Source: Dryocosmus kuriphilus (lineage: Eukaryota; Arthropoda; Insecta; Hymenoptera; Cynipidae). From it: a stretch of DNA of 64,000 nucleotides. This document shows, one piece after another, positions 22,501-34,015 of this stretch. The notes beneath the pieces are model-generated. The model did no database searches and was not told where the DNA came from. It saw only the letters and a list, made by a program, of their open reading frames with translations. The stretch spans positions 173,826,711 to 173,890,710 of the forward strand of contig CM076193.1 of NCBI GenBank assembly GCA_038277395.1, given 5' to 3'. The position numbers and the translations under genes were made by a program. The first letter of the stretch is position 1. Each line of letters starts with the position of its first letter.

Positions 22501-25324
22501 TATCCCCGAGAATCCTTTATTTTTTATGCATCCAAGCATGCTTTCACTGATAGCTGTTGCGGAGGTGGTAACTTTTTCAATGCTTCATACACTTCTCTCT
22601 CGCTTTTTGCAGAGCACTCTTTGTGTAAGCGTTGAATTATCGCCCTACTTTTTTCCTTCTGTAAAAGCAAACAATAAAGTTTAAACAAATTTTAATTTTT
22701 TTAATTTAAAAATCATACAGATTTCGTATGATTCTTAAATACATGTATCTCATATGAAAATACAGTCGAGCCCGGTTATAAGAAGCTTCAAGGGACCCTT
22801 CAATTTTACTCGTATGGATGTTCGCCTTTAGTGAACCAAGGAGAAAAAAAATTTTTGTATACATTTTGTTACAAACATTATGTATTGGTCTGAGGCTAAA
22901 AATGAGTACATACATATCTAAAATTGTATTGGTCTAAAGCTAAAAATGAGCAGTCTTAATTGCTTCTTTAAAATATTGCGTTACAGATGATTGTTTGGTA
23001 TACGAAATTTTGTGGAAATTTGTGATGCAAATATACTCTATACATTTCATCAATTTATCTACAACTGTATTCAAGTTATAGCGGCGACAAAAAACGGAAC
23101 CATCCATACACCCACACATACATGCATCCGGACATTTGATCAGAATTTTATATTAGACATTTATTAACTGCGGAATGTTTAATTAAACCATTTTAAAAAT
23201 ATTGGAAAATGTAACGACTGTATATTATACTTATACCGCATTTAACAGTCTGCTTCTATGACGATACAAGTTTCTACATCGTGCTTGCAAAGCTTTATTT
23301 TTTTTCTTTAATTTTTCGTTTTTTTCCCATTCGTAACTCCTTCTTCCTTTCTGCATCACAAAATTTTATGCAAAAAGAGCATCTTCTCCTTTTAGGTCCT
23401 GGAATTTTCCAATCGTTTTCAACATAACCAGGGCACTTTGGTGAACCACTTATAAAGTCCATTTTTACACAAGCTTCCACATTCAAAATTTTATGAAAAA
23501 GCTTGTCACAGTCTTCAAGTGAATTCACTTCTCCGTAACCTCCTAATATAATCTCATTATCTTGGAGAAAAATCTAAAAAATAAAAAAAGCGTATTATTT
23601 AATATGTATGTTACCTAACTTATTAATATACATATAAAATAACATATTTTAAGTGTACCTGAGTTTTACCATTTTTAAAGATAATCAACCGTTTTAAAAT
23701 GGTCGTGTGTGTTTTGTTCCACCAACACTACACCGCCAAATCTTCAGTTTCATGTGAAAATTTGAGGAATTCGTTTGAATGTGGAGAATCCGAAAAAAAG
23801 TTATCGCCTTTATGTTCCAGAATATGGTTTTTCAGATCTTCGAAGACCGATTTTCTTTCTATAAATTCTTGTGGATGTTTATTTTCATTCACATTTATTG
23901 ATGCTGCATCAGATTCGTTTCACATTAATTCTACAAAATTCACAGTATGTAATTCTAATTTAACACAGCATTCTAGTTTTACTCGACTTTCGGGAAAATA
24001 ACACGGGATAACTGCATCACTTAACAACGGGTCTTTTCTTGGTATGTTTTCTACAATTCCTCCCCTTTTGTGAACAGTTCGTTCCCTTTCAATGTCTTCC
24101 TCCTTGAAATGTAGTTCACACAAGCAATGAGTCATGTTCAATTCTCTTTTTCAATGGTCACCAATAGCTTCTTTCCATGCTTTCAACATCTTTTCCTAAA
24201 AATAATTCAATATCAATATAGGTATGGTATATGTATCAATATATGTATCATTATAGCTGATATGGAAACTTAATTCTTCATTCCTTTTAGACATTCTAAA
24301 TATTTTTAAATCATTTTTTTCGCTTTTTGTTCTTGGGTAGAGAGATATTATTTGACTATATCAGATTGATATGTTCGTAGCTGAATGTTTAAATTATTTT
24401 ATACATACCGATTTAGGTTTAAGCATGCTCCTACTCCAATATTTTGCTTTTGGAGGTAATAAAGATCCTGAAGCAGTATTACCAGTTTTAATACCATTTT
24501 TTTTGTTGATTTTAACCTCATCAGTATCGCAATGATGAGTAAAACATTTATTCGGCATGACTATAAAAAAATTAGCAGCAATATTAAAAAATTAAAAAAA
24601 ATTTTATTCCTTATATATTACTTTATACATACTATATACGATGATATCTTTTGAAATGCTTAAAGGTGTTGCAGAGCCGGAAAAAAGTCATTTCCTAGAT
24701 TCGACCCCAAATCCGCAAAAATACACGATTTTAAGTGCCGTTTGTCAGAGAAGTGTTTCTTGATGAGAGGAAGGGGGCTTAGTGTCTGCTTTTCGAAAAA
24801 ACTAATTTATTTGGCTCAAATGGCAACTTTCCGACTAGGGTTAGGTTTTAGGTTAGGTTAGCCGAAACGCTCCATTTTTTAGCCGAACAAATTAGTTCGT
24901 GTATTTTTGCAGATTTGGGATCGTATCTTCGAAATGACTTTTTTTCCAACTCTACAATAGCCTTAAAAATTTATGCACTACATCCAATTAGTCGACAAAA
25001 AATATACTCACTAGCTTGTAATATCTCCTTTTTTTAAATTATTTATAAATGCACTTCAATTCAAATTGCTGAATGACTACATTTTTATTTCAATTTTTAT
25101 AATCCACAAATTAAAATACACTACATAAAAGATCACGTGCACATGTGGCATGTCAAGACCACGGCGACGATGAAACTTCTGCTAGTGCTACGGCTAGTGC
25201 GCATGACAAAAAAAGAAGTAAAGTTCTTATTCGTGGGTGAACATTACGATCTCTCGGACGTTTGGGGGTACCGCTTCAACCTACCCTCACCACTGGAGAT
25301 GCTACTCCTTATTATTACTTCGTG
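19524..25324 (-). mobile_element. P-superfamily DNA transposon, 5.8 kb
   Basis: Terminal inverted repeats of about 45 bp begin CACGAAGTAATAATAAGGAG at both ends (19524-19568 and the complement of 25280-25324), with one or two mismatches. An exact 8-bp duplication flanks it. The minus strand encodes a multi-exon transposase with a THAP-type N-terminus and a P-element catalytic core (24560 to 19851). Two in-frame stops indicate an inactive copy, though the well matched ends suggest a comparatively young insertion. It lies inside the left arm of the fold-back element, and the intact right arm supplies the empty-site control. Confidence 0.92.
19851..24560 (-). pseudogene. P-element-like transposase (THAP, multi-exon)
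   Basis: Pieces in order on the minus strand: exon with MPNKC and HHC (about 24560-24410); a THAP continuation with AWKEAI and CELHFKEEDI (about 24195-23920); a basic linker (23528-23295); a segment with RYSSQWIYECLL, YIHLRKH and LPSIRTLDKYIKF (about 22660-22330); the RNase H-like core with LLLDEMKL and CDGATWNRSMW, then FVSDFPHLINNLR (22285-21737); ISLKHWYALL (about 21660-21530); TSYGLKVTLRA and TARLNQDNLE (21197-21000); and the C-terminal exon starting RFFGLMREACGS (20924-19851). Introns have GT-AG ends; the last junction joins NQDNLE to RFFGLM cleanly. A TGA near 24154 and a TAA near 22532 interrupt it. Order and motifs are those of THAP9/P transposases. Confidence 0.9.
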
Positions 25325-25332
25325 ATTGGAAC
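25325..25332. repeat. 8-bp target duplication of the P-type element (right)
   Basis: ATTGGAAC, identical to 19516-19523. Confidence 0.9.
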
Positions 25333-25699
25333 TTACATCTCGAATATTCTCTCTCTCTCTCTCTCTCCCTCTCACTCAATCTCCATCGGCTTGTATACTA
25401 AAATATAATAGCATGAATTAAATGGGATGCAGGTTCAAACGTGCCTTCCCCCTCTCTCTTGCACTGACCACGTTATATTGATGTCATTGACCCTAGAAGT
25501 TCAGAGGTGTGAGAATTCCATATGTATGAATCACTCATCTCCATTTATTTTGATAGGTAAGCGATGCAGGTTTGAACTTTTTTCCCCCTACCTTCCTCTC
25601 TAACGCTGACCTCGTTATTTTAATGACATTAGAGGTATGAGGGGGCCTTGGGAGCAAAGCAGGAGTCTCCGTATTACACAATAGAAGCTCGACAAGTTT

Positions 25700-26180
25700 C
25701 ATCACGTTACGCAAGATGATGCAATAATTTAAAATCGGAAGATAATCAGATATTGGAAAACAACAATTCTTCTGAGTTGTATTATAGAAATACAATAACT
25801 TTTCCCTCTTGTAAAATTCCGTACAACTAATAGTTCCTGAATGAAAACTCAAAATCTGAAGTCAAAAATCTCAAAATAATCAGATATTCAAAAACAAACA
25901 GTGCGCTGGTTGTGCTCAAGAAATGCAAACACTTTTCCCTTTAAGAAAATTTCGTACGACTAACAGTTCCTGAATGAAAATTAATCAGAAACTGAAAAAC
26001 GAGAACTTTGCTGGGTTGTGCTCAAGAAATGCAGTCACTTTTCCCTGATTTAAAATACTGTGCGACTAATTGTTCCTGAATCAAGAATTAAAATCTAAAC
26101 TCGAAAATCTCAAAATAATCAGATATTGAGGAACGATTTAGCTGGAGTCTGACAATTGTAATTTAACGAAAAAAAAATTA
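25700..26180. repeat. Tandem repeats of about 125 bp in the left arm
   Basis: About four diverged units share 'aataatcagatattsaaaaac', then 'tgctcaagaaatgca', 'cttttccct' and 'gttcctgaatgaaaa'. The mirror array is at about 31800-32190 in the right arm. Confidence 0.75.
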
Positions 26181-26759
26181 AATTCAACAATACTGAAATG
26201 TTCTACCTATAGATGTTTTAAAGTATTGAGTAAAATATCAGGAAAGAGTGGATGGCGGTAAGTGTCTGAATTCAACCAAGTAAGGCGGCTTGCCGAGCTG
26301 CAGGCTAAATGTTTTTCAACACGGCAGTTTGATGGAAGGGTTCTCTTTCAGGTTAAGTGTCTGTAAATGTGTGTGTGTGTAGCTAATTTGACGAGTTTTT
26401 TAAAAGCAAAAGTTATGCTGAAAATCCAAGCAAGGAAATTGATTATTAACTGTGTTTAATTCATATCACTGAAGGGAAAAATAAAAATTAGAACTGACTG
26501 AGGAATTCTTACTAATAAAGTCGGCTAGTTTCACAACAAAGAAAATTCGATACAAGAACTAATGGCAGTTTTATTTGGCATCAGGGGACGCATTGAGGAC
26601 TGGGAAGTACTGCGCAGTAAGTTTCCATAGAGAATCTTTCTAGAAACTTCAAGGTAGATTTTATTGGTGATTTTCGACTTCTCGACAGGCGTCAAAATGC
26701 ATCGACAGGCTTCATAGTTCAACAAGCCCTTGAAGCGTCACTGCTAAGAGTTTATGTTG

Positions 26760-27180
26760 GAATTTGAGGAAAGTAAAGCCAGTTATTTACCGATGGTTCG
26801 TGTCCGTGCTAAATGTGTGTCTGTAAAATGAATCAATGCGATGATGGCTTGAGCCCATGCTAAAATGAAATTCAGTCAATAACCAAGCACGACGTGTTGT
26901 CGAGCTACGAACTTCATGAGCAGGGTTCTGTTTCAAGCTAAATGATTGTAAAACCACATTTCGGTGGATGCGTTCTGTTCCAGGCTAAATATCTCCAAAA
27001 TTAATCAGTAATCAAAAGTTAATGATGGTTCGTGTCCGTGCTGAATATCTGTAAAATTAATCAGTAACCAACAGGTGTTGGTGGTTCATGTCCGTGCCAA
27101 ATATCTGTAAGAGCAGTAATTCACAACATGCTATGATGATGGTTCATGTCCGTGCTAAAATACATTTACAATCGGTGTGT
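26760..27180. repeat. Tandem repeats with GATGGTTCGTGTCCGTGCTAA word
   Basis: Six or more diverged units of roughly 55-75 bp carry GGTTCGTGTCCGTGCTAAAT followed by 'tctgtaaaattaatcagtaac'. The complementary array occupies about 30765-31140. A partial copy of the word occurs in the outer terminal repeat (about 19285). Confidence 0.75.
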
Positions 27181-28099
27181 TTCCCAGCTTTCATTACTTT
27201 TTTCTGCCAGATAAATAGCGAAATGTCTGATTTTAGAAAGTGTTTCTAAGTAACTGATTCAATACTTCTTATTTCATTTTACTATAAATAACTCTGTTGT
27301 CCAATCAGGATGCATGAAATTCCTCAAAACCTGTTTATATTTACTGAGGAGGAAGAGGAGGCTGTAGTGAAATAAAATACCAAAAATTTGCATTCAGTGA
27401 TAACAGGCCATAGACCACCAGTTATAGAAATCTCCAAAACGCAAATGAGTCTCTTACATTATTTCTTCTATAATAACCAAAATGAGTTAGGTTAAAATAA
27501 ATTAAGATGCATTATATATAATAAAAACAAGTACTTATAATGTTTAAAAATCACATTGAATTTAACTTATTAAAAGCAATATATATTATTGATTGTTAGA
27601 AGTATATTGCGCACTTAGTACATTGCTGGGTCTATTTTATCAGTTTTTATAAACTAACGAGATAAAATTTACAATCAAATATATTACATGCGTTAATTCT
27701 AATTCTAATACTAATTAGACAAAGTGATTGATTTCTTGCACACAAGTACAAAGATTTTTTTCGGTGATACTAAAGCTGAAATGGACCTCAGTTAACTATT
27801 AAAATATATCAGGAAGAGGAGGTGGTGGTTTTGGGGAGGATTATTTTGTAGCTGAAACAAGTAAATACTGAAAGGTGTTTGATTCAAGTATTGCACACAC
27901 TAAATCACTAGGTAAAGCTTTAAAAGCTGAGCTGATCCTCGCTCGCACTAATTAAAATTAATTCAGGTGAGCGGAATGAAGAAGAAATACACATACATTT
28001 TGTAAACTAGATTAACTTAATTTATAGCAGTATAATAAATGCAAAGAGCTACATATAACTTTTTATGTGTGATTCTTAAGTTGTAGCTACTGGAAAAGA

Positions 28100-28881
28100 T
28101 CAATCCAGTAATTCAAATTTTAGTTCTACTATTAGAAATATTGAACGAACAGTTGATAAAGCTTCTACGCCAATTAATAAGCATATTATCATTCAATAGT
28201 ACCAGCCTCTCTTTAGTTCATTAAAGATTGCAATTATTTCAAGCGGCTTATTTCTGCTTAACATTGTTTGGGATTGTAGAAGTGAGCACATTCGATCTGC
28301 CAATTCATTCGGATCTTCCCAGGAATCTGAAAATTTTGCTCTATTTGATATTGAGAGGAAAAGTCACTTTCAACGTCTTCTTCATTACCATCATCCTGAT
28401 CTTCATTATTATCACCCCCATCCATATTTGCATTATTAGCACCATCATCAGCATCCTTATTGATTGTAACGAATGTTGAATTATCATGTTGATCAATTTC
28501 TTCTTTTTCATCTTCGTGTTCTGATTATAATTTTCGCTTCCTCACTTGCGACTTCAATTCAGGTTCAACCTTCTGAGTAATGCTCACAAGATTCTTTAAT
28601 GGAGAAGAATGTAGCTCGATTTCTTCTTGAATGTCTCGATCCTCATTAGGTTTCAAATTTTTCTGCTTTCGATGAATTGCATCATTAGTCTTTCTATTCT
28701 GTTTTTTGCTGTTTTGCATTGCTGTTATAGCTTCAGAAACCTTTGAAATTCCTCGAAAGCCTCTCTTATCATCATCATCATCACACACACGATTCTTTGC
28801 TGTGCAAGAGTATTTTGCATGTCTTTTTAAATTATCAGGCCCTAAATAAACTTTTGAGAAATTTGGACATGTGGAAGTCAT
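28100..28881 (-). pseudogene. Left-arm ORF: C2H2-like start and acidic body
   Basis: The longest open part is 28881-28525. It begins MTSTCPNFSKVYLGPDNLKR and continues HAKYSC, a zinc-finger-like C...H...C pattern. A basic/acidic linker follows, then decayed sequence to about 28100 matching the right-arm C-terminus. The right-arm copy (29945-30592) reads in the opposite direction, so the two face away from the centre. Role unknown; stops make it inactive. Confidence 0.5.
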
Positions 28882-28938
28882 GTTGTCACTGCCACAAGAT
28901 GAATGACTATTCTTTCACCAATGTTGAGTTTATATCCT

Positions 28939-28983
28939 GAGGAGGAGGAGGAGGAGGAGGAGGAGGAGGAGGAGGAGGAGGAG
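28939..28983. repeat. (GAG)n microsatellite at the edge of the loop
   Basis: About 15 GAG triplets. A complementary, interrupted CTC run lies at about 29778-29816 on the other side of the loop. Confidence 0.9.
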
Positions 28984-29112
28984 AGTAGGAGAAGGTCGAG
29001 GGGTATGACGTCAAGCCGAAGTCGAATAAACGTTAAGCCATAGTTAATTCAACGTTGATTCGACGTTGCTTCAATGTTGGTTCAAACCTGGTTCAGAATT
29101 GCACAGAGTTGA

Positions 29113-29352
29113 TTAAACATTGTACAAAAATTGATTACATATCTGATTTGTCGTGCCTAACCACTTTACATATACTTCACTGTTACGTTTCTTGATTACT
29201 TTTTCCACAAGGTATATGTCTTGATGCTTCACTTTGAAAAGTTCCTGTTCATATAATCCGGCAGCGATAGTTTGGTCTTGAGAGTCCTTGTGCTTGTACG
29301 CCGCTGGATTGTTGGGTATGACTTGAGTCACAGTAAGTATCTCTCTGTTCAT
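29113..29352 (-). pseudogene. Integrase C-terminal fragment with chromodomain-like tail
   Basis: Minus-strand ORF of 79 codons in the fold-back loop. It reads REILTVTQVIPNNPAAYKHK, then GLYEQELFKV, and YLVEKVIKKRNSEVYVKWLG. That succession (SH3-like start, F/LYEQEL block, chromodomain-like IEKVL ... VKWLG) is what I know from the C-terminus of Polinton/Maverick-type integrases (F54H12.3-like). The catalytic core is absent. It suggests the fold-back derives from, or captured, a Polinton-type element. No complete viral-like gene is present. Confidence 0.55.
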
Positions 29353-29769
29353 TTGGGAGGTGTATTCTTTAATTTTCCTTCATAATAATTTACGTCTAGA
29401 GTTTATTACATAACGCCGTATACATAGAAAGATGTCGATTGCGCAGGCGCAAAGATATTGTCACATGAAGAATAATCTCTAATTTTGAAACAAAAACCGG
29501 GTCGCCATATTATATTAAGTAGATGGCGCCAGTGTAGCTTTAAGGGTTCTGCAACTCAGTCTGTAAAGCGGGAGAGTTTTCATACCATTCTTTCTCTTCC
29601 AACGTTCCCTGAAGTTTGGAAATTAAAGTTTGTGCAATCAAATCATATTATTCTCCCTGTTCCTCCAAAATGTTCCCTAAAACTTAAAAATCACAATTTG
29701 TGTAATCGATTCACACCATTTTCCCAACCAACGTTGAATTAACTTTGTTTAACATCGATTCAATTCTCT

Positions 29770-32700
29770 CCTCATATCCTTCCTCCTCATACTCCTCCTC
29801 CTCCTACTCCTCCTCAGGATATAAACTCAACACTGATGAAAGGACGGTCATTCATGTTGTGGCAGGGACGGGACGACTTCCACGTTTCCAAACTGCTCAA
29901 AAGTTTATTCAAGGCTTGATAATTTAAAAAGACGTGCAAAGTACTCTTGCACAGCAAAGAATCGTGTGTGTGATGATGATGATGAGAGAGAATTTCGAGA
30001 AATTGCAAAGGTTTCGGAAGCTATGAGAACAACTCAAAACAGCAACAAACAGAATAGAAAGACTAATAACGCAATTCACCGAAAGCAGAAAAACTTGAAA
30101 CTTAATGAGGATTGGAATATTCAAGAAGAAATCGAACTACATTCTTCTTCATTAAAGAAACTTGTGGGCATTACTTAGAAGGTTAAACCTGAATTGAAGT
30201 CACAAGTGGAGAAGCGAAATGAAGAATCATAACATGAAGATGAAGAAGAAGTATTTGATTAACATGATAATTCAACATTCGTGACAATCAATAATGATGC
30301 CGGTGATGGTGGTAATAATGCAAATATGGATGAGGGTGGTAATAATGAAGATGAGGATGGTGGTGATGAAGCTGACTTTGAAAGTCACTTTTTCTCTTAA
30401 TATGAAATAGAGGCAAAATTTTCAGATTACTGGGATGATCCGAATGAACTTTCAGATCGAATGTGCTCAATTTTACAATCCCAATCAACTGGAAGCAGAA
30501 ATAAGTCGCTTGAAATATTTTCAATCATTAATGAACTAACAGAGGCTGGTTTGAAAGATAATATTCTTATTAATTGGTATAAAAATCTTTAACAACAGCT
30601 GGTTAGTTTATAAAAACTGATAAAATAGACCCAGCATGGTACTAAGCGTGCAATGTATTCGAATTAATCAATAATATATATTTCCTTTAAAAAATTATAT
30701 TCAATGTGATTATTAAACACTATAAGTACTTGTTTATGATAGATAATGTATTTTTGTAAATGTATTTTAGCACGGACACGAACCATCATCATAGCCTGTA
30801 GTCAAATTACTGCTCTTGCAGATATTTAGCACGGACATGAACCACCCACGCCTGTTGGTTACTGATTAATTTTACAAACATTCAGCATGGACACGAACCA
30901 TCATCAACTTTCGGTTACTGATTAATGTTGGAGACATTTAGCCTGGAACAGAACCCTTCCGCTGAAATGTGGTTTTACTATCATTGAGCTTGAAACAGAA
31001 CCCTGCTCGTGAAGTTTGGAGCTCAACAATACGCCGTGCTTGTTTATTGACTGAATTTGATTTTAACATGGGCACAAATCATCATCGCATTGATTAATTT
31101 CACAGACACACATTTAGCACGGACACGAACCATCGGTAAATAACTGGCTTTAATTTCATCAAATTCCAACATAAACTCTTAGCAGTGACGCTTCAAGGAC
31201 TTGCTGAACTATGAGGCCTGTCAAGGTATGTTGACACCTGTCGAGAAGTGGGGAATCACCGATAAAATCTACTTTGAAGTTTCTAGAAAGATTCTCTATA
31301 GAAACTTCGTGCGTACTACTTTCTAGTCCTGAGTGCGTCCCCTGATGTCAAATAAAACTACTATGAGTGCTTTTATCTCATTTTTGTTGTTGTGAAACAA
31401 GCCGACTTTATTAGCAGGAATTTCTCAGTCAGTTCTAATTCTTATTTTTCTCTTGAGTGATATGAATTAAACATTGTTAATAATCAATTTCCTTGCTTGG
31501 AATTTCAGCGTAAAGCTTTTAAAAAACTCGTTAAATTAGTTACAGACAAATACTCTCACTCACTCACACATGCACAGTGAAGTACGGATATCTATCCTGA
31601 AACAGAACCCTTCCATCAAACTAACGTTTTGAAAAACATTTAGCCCGAACCACCTTACTTGGTTGAATTTAGACACTTACCACCATCGACTCATTTCTAA
31701 TATTTTACTCTCTACTTTAAAACATCTATAGGTAGAACATTTCAGGATTGTTAAATTTAATTTCCTTTTGGGTTAAATTACAAGTGCCAGACTCCAGATA
31801 AATTGTTCTTCAATATCAGATTATTTTGAGATTTTCGAGTTTAGATTTTGAGTTTTGATTCAGGAACTATTACTCGCACGGAATTTTACATGAGGGAAAA
31901 GTGAATGCATTTCTTGAGCACAACCCAGCAAAGTTTTTGTTTTCCAGTTTCTGCTTAGTTTTCATTCAGGAACTTTAGTCGTACGAATTTTTACAAACGG
32001 GAAAAGAGGTTGCATTTCTTGATCACAATCTAGCACAATGTTTGTTTTTGAATATCTTATTATTTTGAGATTTTCGAGCTTAGATTTTGAGTACGGAATT
32101 TTACGAGAGGGAAAAGTTATTACATTTCTATGACACAACTCAGAAAAATTGTTGTTTTCCAATATCTGATTATTTTGTGACTTTAAATTACTGCATCATC
32201 TTGCGTGACGTGATCGAACTTGTCGAGCTTCTATTGTGTAATATCGAGACTCCCCATTTGCTCCTCTGTCATTTCTTACACCTCTAATGCCATTAAAACA
32301 ACAAGGCTAGCGTTAGAGCGGGAGAGAGAGTGCGAAAACACGTCCAAACCTGCATCGCGTTAATGTCGAAATAAATGGAGATGAGTGATTCATACATATG
32401 GAATTTTCGCGCCTCTAAAGTTCTAGGATCAATGACATCAATATATTAGGGTCCGTGTTAGGGAGAGGAGGAAGGAACGTTCGAAACTGCATCCCATTGA
32501 ATTTATGCTCTTATATTTTAGTATACAAGCCGATGGAGATTGAGAGAGGGAGAGAGAGAATTTTCGAGGAGTAAATTCCAATACATAACCTTAATAGTAA
32601 TAAGAAATGCAGCGATAACGCAAGGCTTGTAGTGGTGTTATATACGGTAATTACCTGACAGAATATTCCTACTTTGCCAATACAGGGTAATACCGACTAT

Positions 32701-32894
32701 CGATAGCGGACATTGGCGCCATCTATCGGCGAAAGGAAGGAGTTCGTTGTGGTTGAACTCAACCTTACCGACCAAGGGTAACACCGACTGTCGATAACTT
32801 AGCACGGACATGTGCCACTGAGGGAGTAGTGGCGCCGTCAGTCGGTGACAGCTCGAAGCTTGTCGTGGGTGGCGTCGAACTGTCCTAGCTCAAC
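29770..32894. repeat. Fold-back right arm (uninterrupted)
   Basis: Inverted copy of 19205-19523 plus 25333-28990, including both tandem arrays. Because it lacks the P-type element it shows the arm before that insertion, with a single copy of the target site near 32580. Confidence 0.8.
29945..30592 (+). pseudogene. Right-arm ORF: acidic protein, decayed
   Basis: Plus-strand counterpart of the left-arm ORF. It reads RVCDDDDEREFREIAKVSEA, then a G/N/D/E-rich stretch and YWDDPNELSDRMCSILQSQS with IFSIINELTEAGL, ending INWYKNL and TAA at about 30590. Stops at about 30177, 30262 and 30399 interrupt it. The PNEL ... SIINEL block resembles a gag-like or accessory protein found with arthropod mobile elements, but I cannot name it. 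Confidence 0.5.
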
Positions 32895-33449
32895 AAATAT
32901 ATTAGATTGCGAAAAATCCAATAACAGTTAACTTTAGTTTAGTTTTAAAAAAGTATGCTTTTCCTCGTTTTTATTAAATTTTAAGCATTTTATACAATCT
33001 TTACATGAGACTTTTTCTCAAACGAGATATTTTTTCTTAAAATAATAATAATTTTAGCGGCAGAATATCGCAATGATGGTAATCGATATATAGTGTCAAT
33101 GTTGCCTCAATACTGTCGTCCATATTGCTGGCATTGCAGGAAATATCGGTGCAACATTGAGGCCATATTGGGTGCTAATAGGGTAAGCAAAAAATGCTTC
33201 GAGAGTCCGATTTCCCAGAACTCTTTATTAAAACGTTTTTCGCGTCGCTGATTACGAATCTAGAGTCCGAATTTAAATGCTAAAAATGGCGCATGATGTA
33301 GGTTTGAAGAAAGCAATTCTTTACAATTTTACTGAAAATAACTAGCAAGCAGTTCTTTGTGTCGCCATATTTGTTTCGCTTTAAGTGGTTTTTATATAAC
33401 AACAGAATATACACTTCAACAAAAATTAATGCTCTGTTCTTTCTTGCAG
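32895..33449 (+). other. Unit 1: intron segment before the last exon
   Basis: Aligns with 52380-53080 in unit 2. It includes an inverted pair (GTTGCCTCAAT at 33101 and ATTGAGGCC at about 33156) that is also in unit 2 (about 52541 and 52605), perhaps a tiny MITE or hairpin. It ends in a polypyrimidine stretch and the acceptor TTCTTGCAG (33449). Confidence 0.6.
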
Positions 33450-34015
33450 GATTAGGTTCACAGTTCGAGCGTCTCCACAGTGGCGCCGAAATTCTTGGTG
33501 TTGCTCGTCCTAGTCCTTCTTATTCTCCAGGCTGCTATCCTGCCGCCACTTCTCTTTCTCGTTCCAGGTCCAGATCTCCCCCACGTCCTAGATGCATATC
33601 TCCTCTTCGGTTCACGACCTTGTTTCCTCATGATATCCAGCTTTTCTATACTGCCGACCTTAAAAATATTCGGCTAATTCCCAAAACGAATCCGAATCAG
33701 CTACTTGAAATTCGAAGATACCGCTTTCCGGACGATGCACCAGTTCAATTATATGCATCAGGTTATCGTTGTCGACCCATACCAGCCGTGACACAAAGAG
33801 TAGTAACAACATTCGATGGTGACATCCTTGCAATATTGGCTACCAATACAGCTCTTCGTGGAATTTTCGACACGGAAGGATTGCGGGTGAGATTTAACAC
33901 GGTAGAAGGCAGGGCTTACCCATTGACACCCGATGAAGTCAACGAAATTCCAACAGGCAGTCACAACCCAATCTATAATCATTTTAATGTAGTGCGTTTA
34001 ATCCCTCGCGAATAG
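33450..34015 (+). CDS. Unit 1 last exon: SP/RS-rich region plus C-terminal domain
   Basis: Begins directly after TTCTTGCAG in phase 1, matching the donor phase of exon 3, and is open for 188 codons including TAG at 34013. The first ~55 residues are rich in P, S and R (RPSPSYSPGCYP, RSRSRSPPRPRCISP). They are followed by a domain of about 130 residues with DIQLFYTADLKNIRLI, DDAPVQLYASGYR, RPIPAVTQRVVTTFDGDI, RGIFDTEGLRVRFNTVEG and a final NVVRLIPRE. Unit 2 carries a broken copy (53081-53666) that keeps most of the domain. An ATG at 33359 lies upstream of the acceptor and is not the likely start. Family not recognised. Confidence 0.72.

Larger units (their letters stand above)
25333..28990. repeat. 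Fold-back left arm, inner part
   Basis: Inverted match to about 29770-32580, with landmarks such as 'atctccatcggcttgtatac' (25380) against 'gtatacaagccgatggagat' (32521). The left arm is about 0.8 kb longer because of insertions or deletions between 27180 and 27990. A (CT)n run lies at about 25350-25372. Confidence 0.8.
19205..32894. mobile_element. Giant fold-back element in the last intron of unit 1
   Basis: The two ends are inverted repeats: GTTGAGCGAGGAAAGTTCGA at 19205 and, reading inward from 32894, GTTGAGCTAGGACAGTTCGA. Inversion continues through about 3.2 kb or more of each arm: left 19205-19523 plus 25333 to about 28990, right about 29770-32894, with a loop of about 780 bp. A P-type transposon splits the left arm. 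Both arms carry subterminal tandem repeats and a divergent ORF starting near the centre. The loop keeps a chromodomain-like integrase tail as in Polinton-type integrases. The nature is uncertain: a palindromic derivative of a large DNA transposon or a Foldback/Galileo-like element. No target duplication is evident. Confidence 0.75.

Noticed and set aside
19851..24560. Domesticated P transposase (host gene)
   Set aside because: Intact terminal repeats, target duplication and two stops show an ordinary transposon copy.
26760..27180. CRISPR array
   Set aside because: Eukaryotic context, diverged units without constant spacers, and a mirrored copy in the other arm of a transposon.
33359..33449. 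Upstream Met of the long ORF before the last exon
   Set aside because: The strong acceptor at 33449 and the matching unit 2 acceptor place the exon start after it; the upstream peptide is not conserved.
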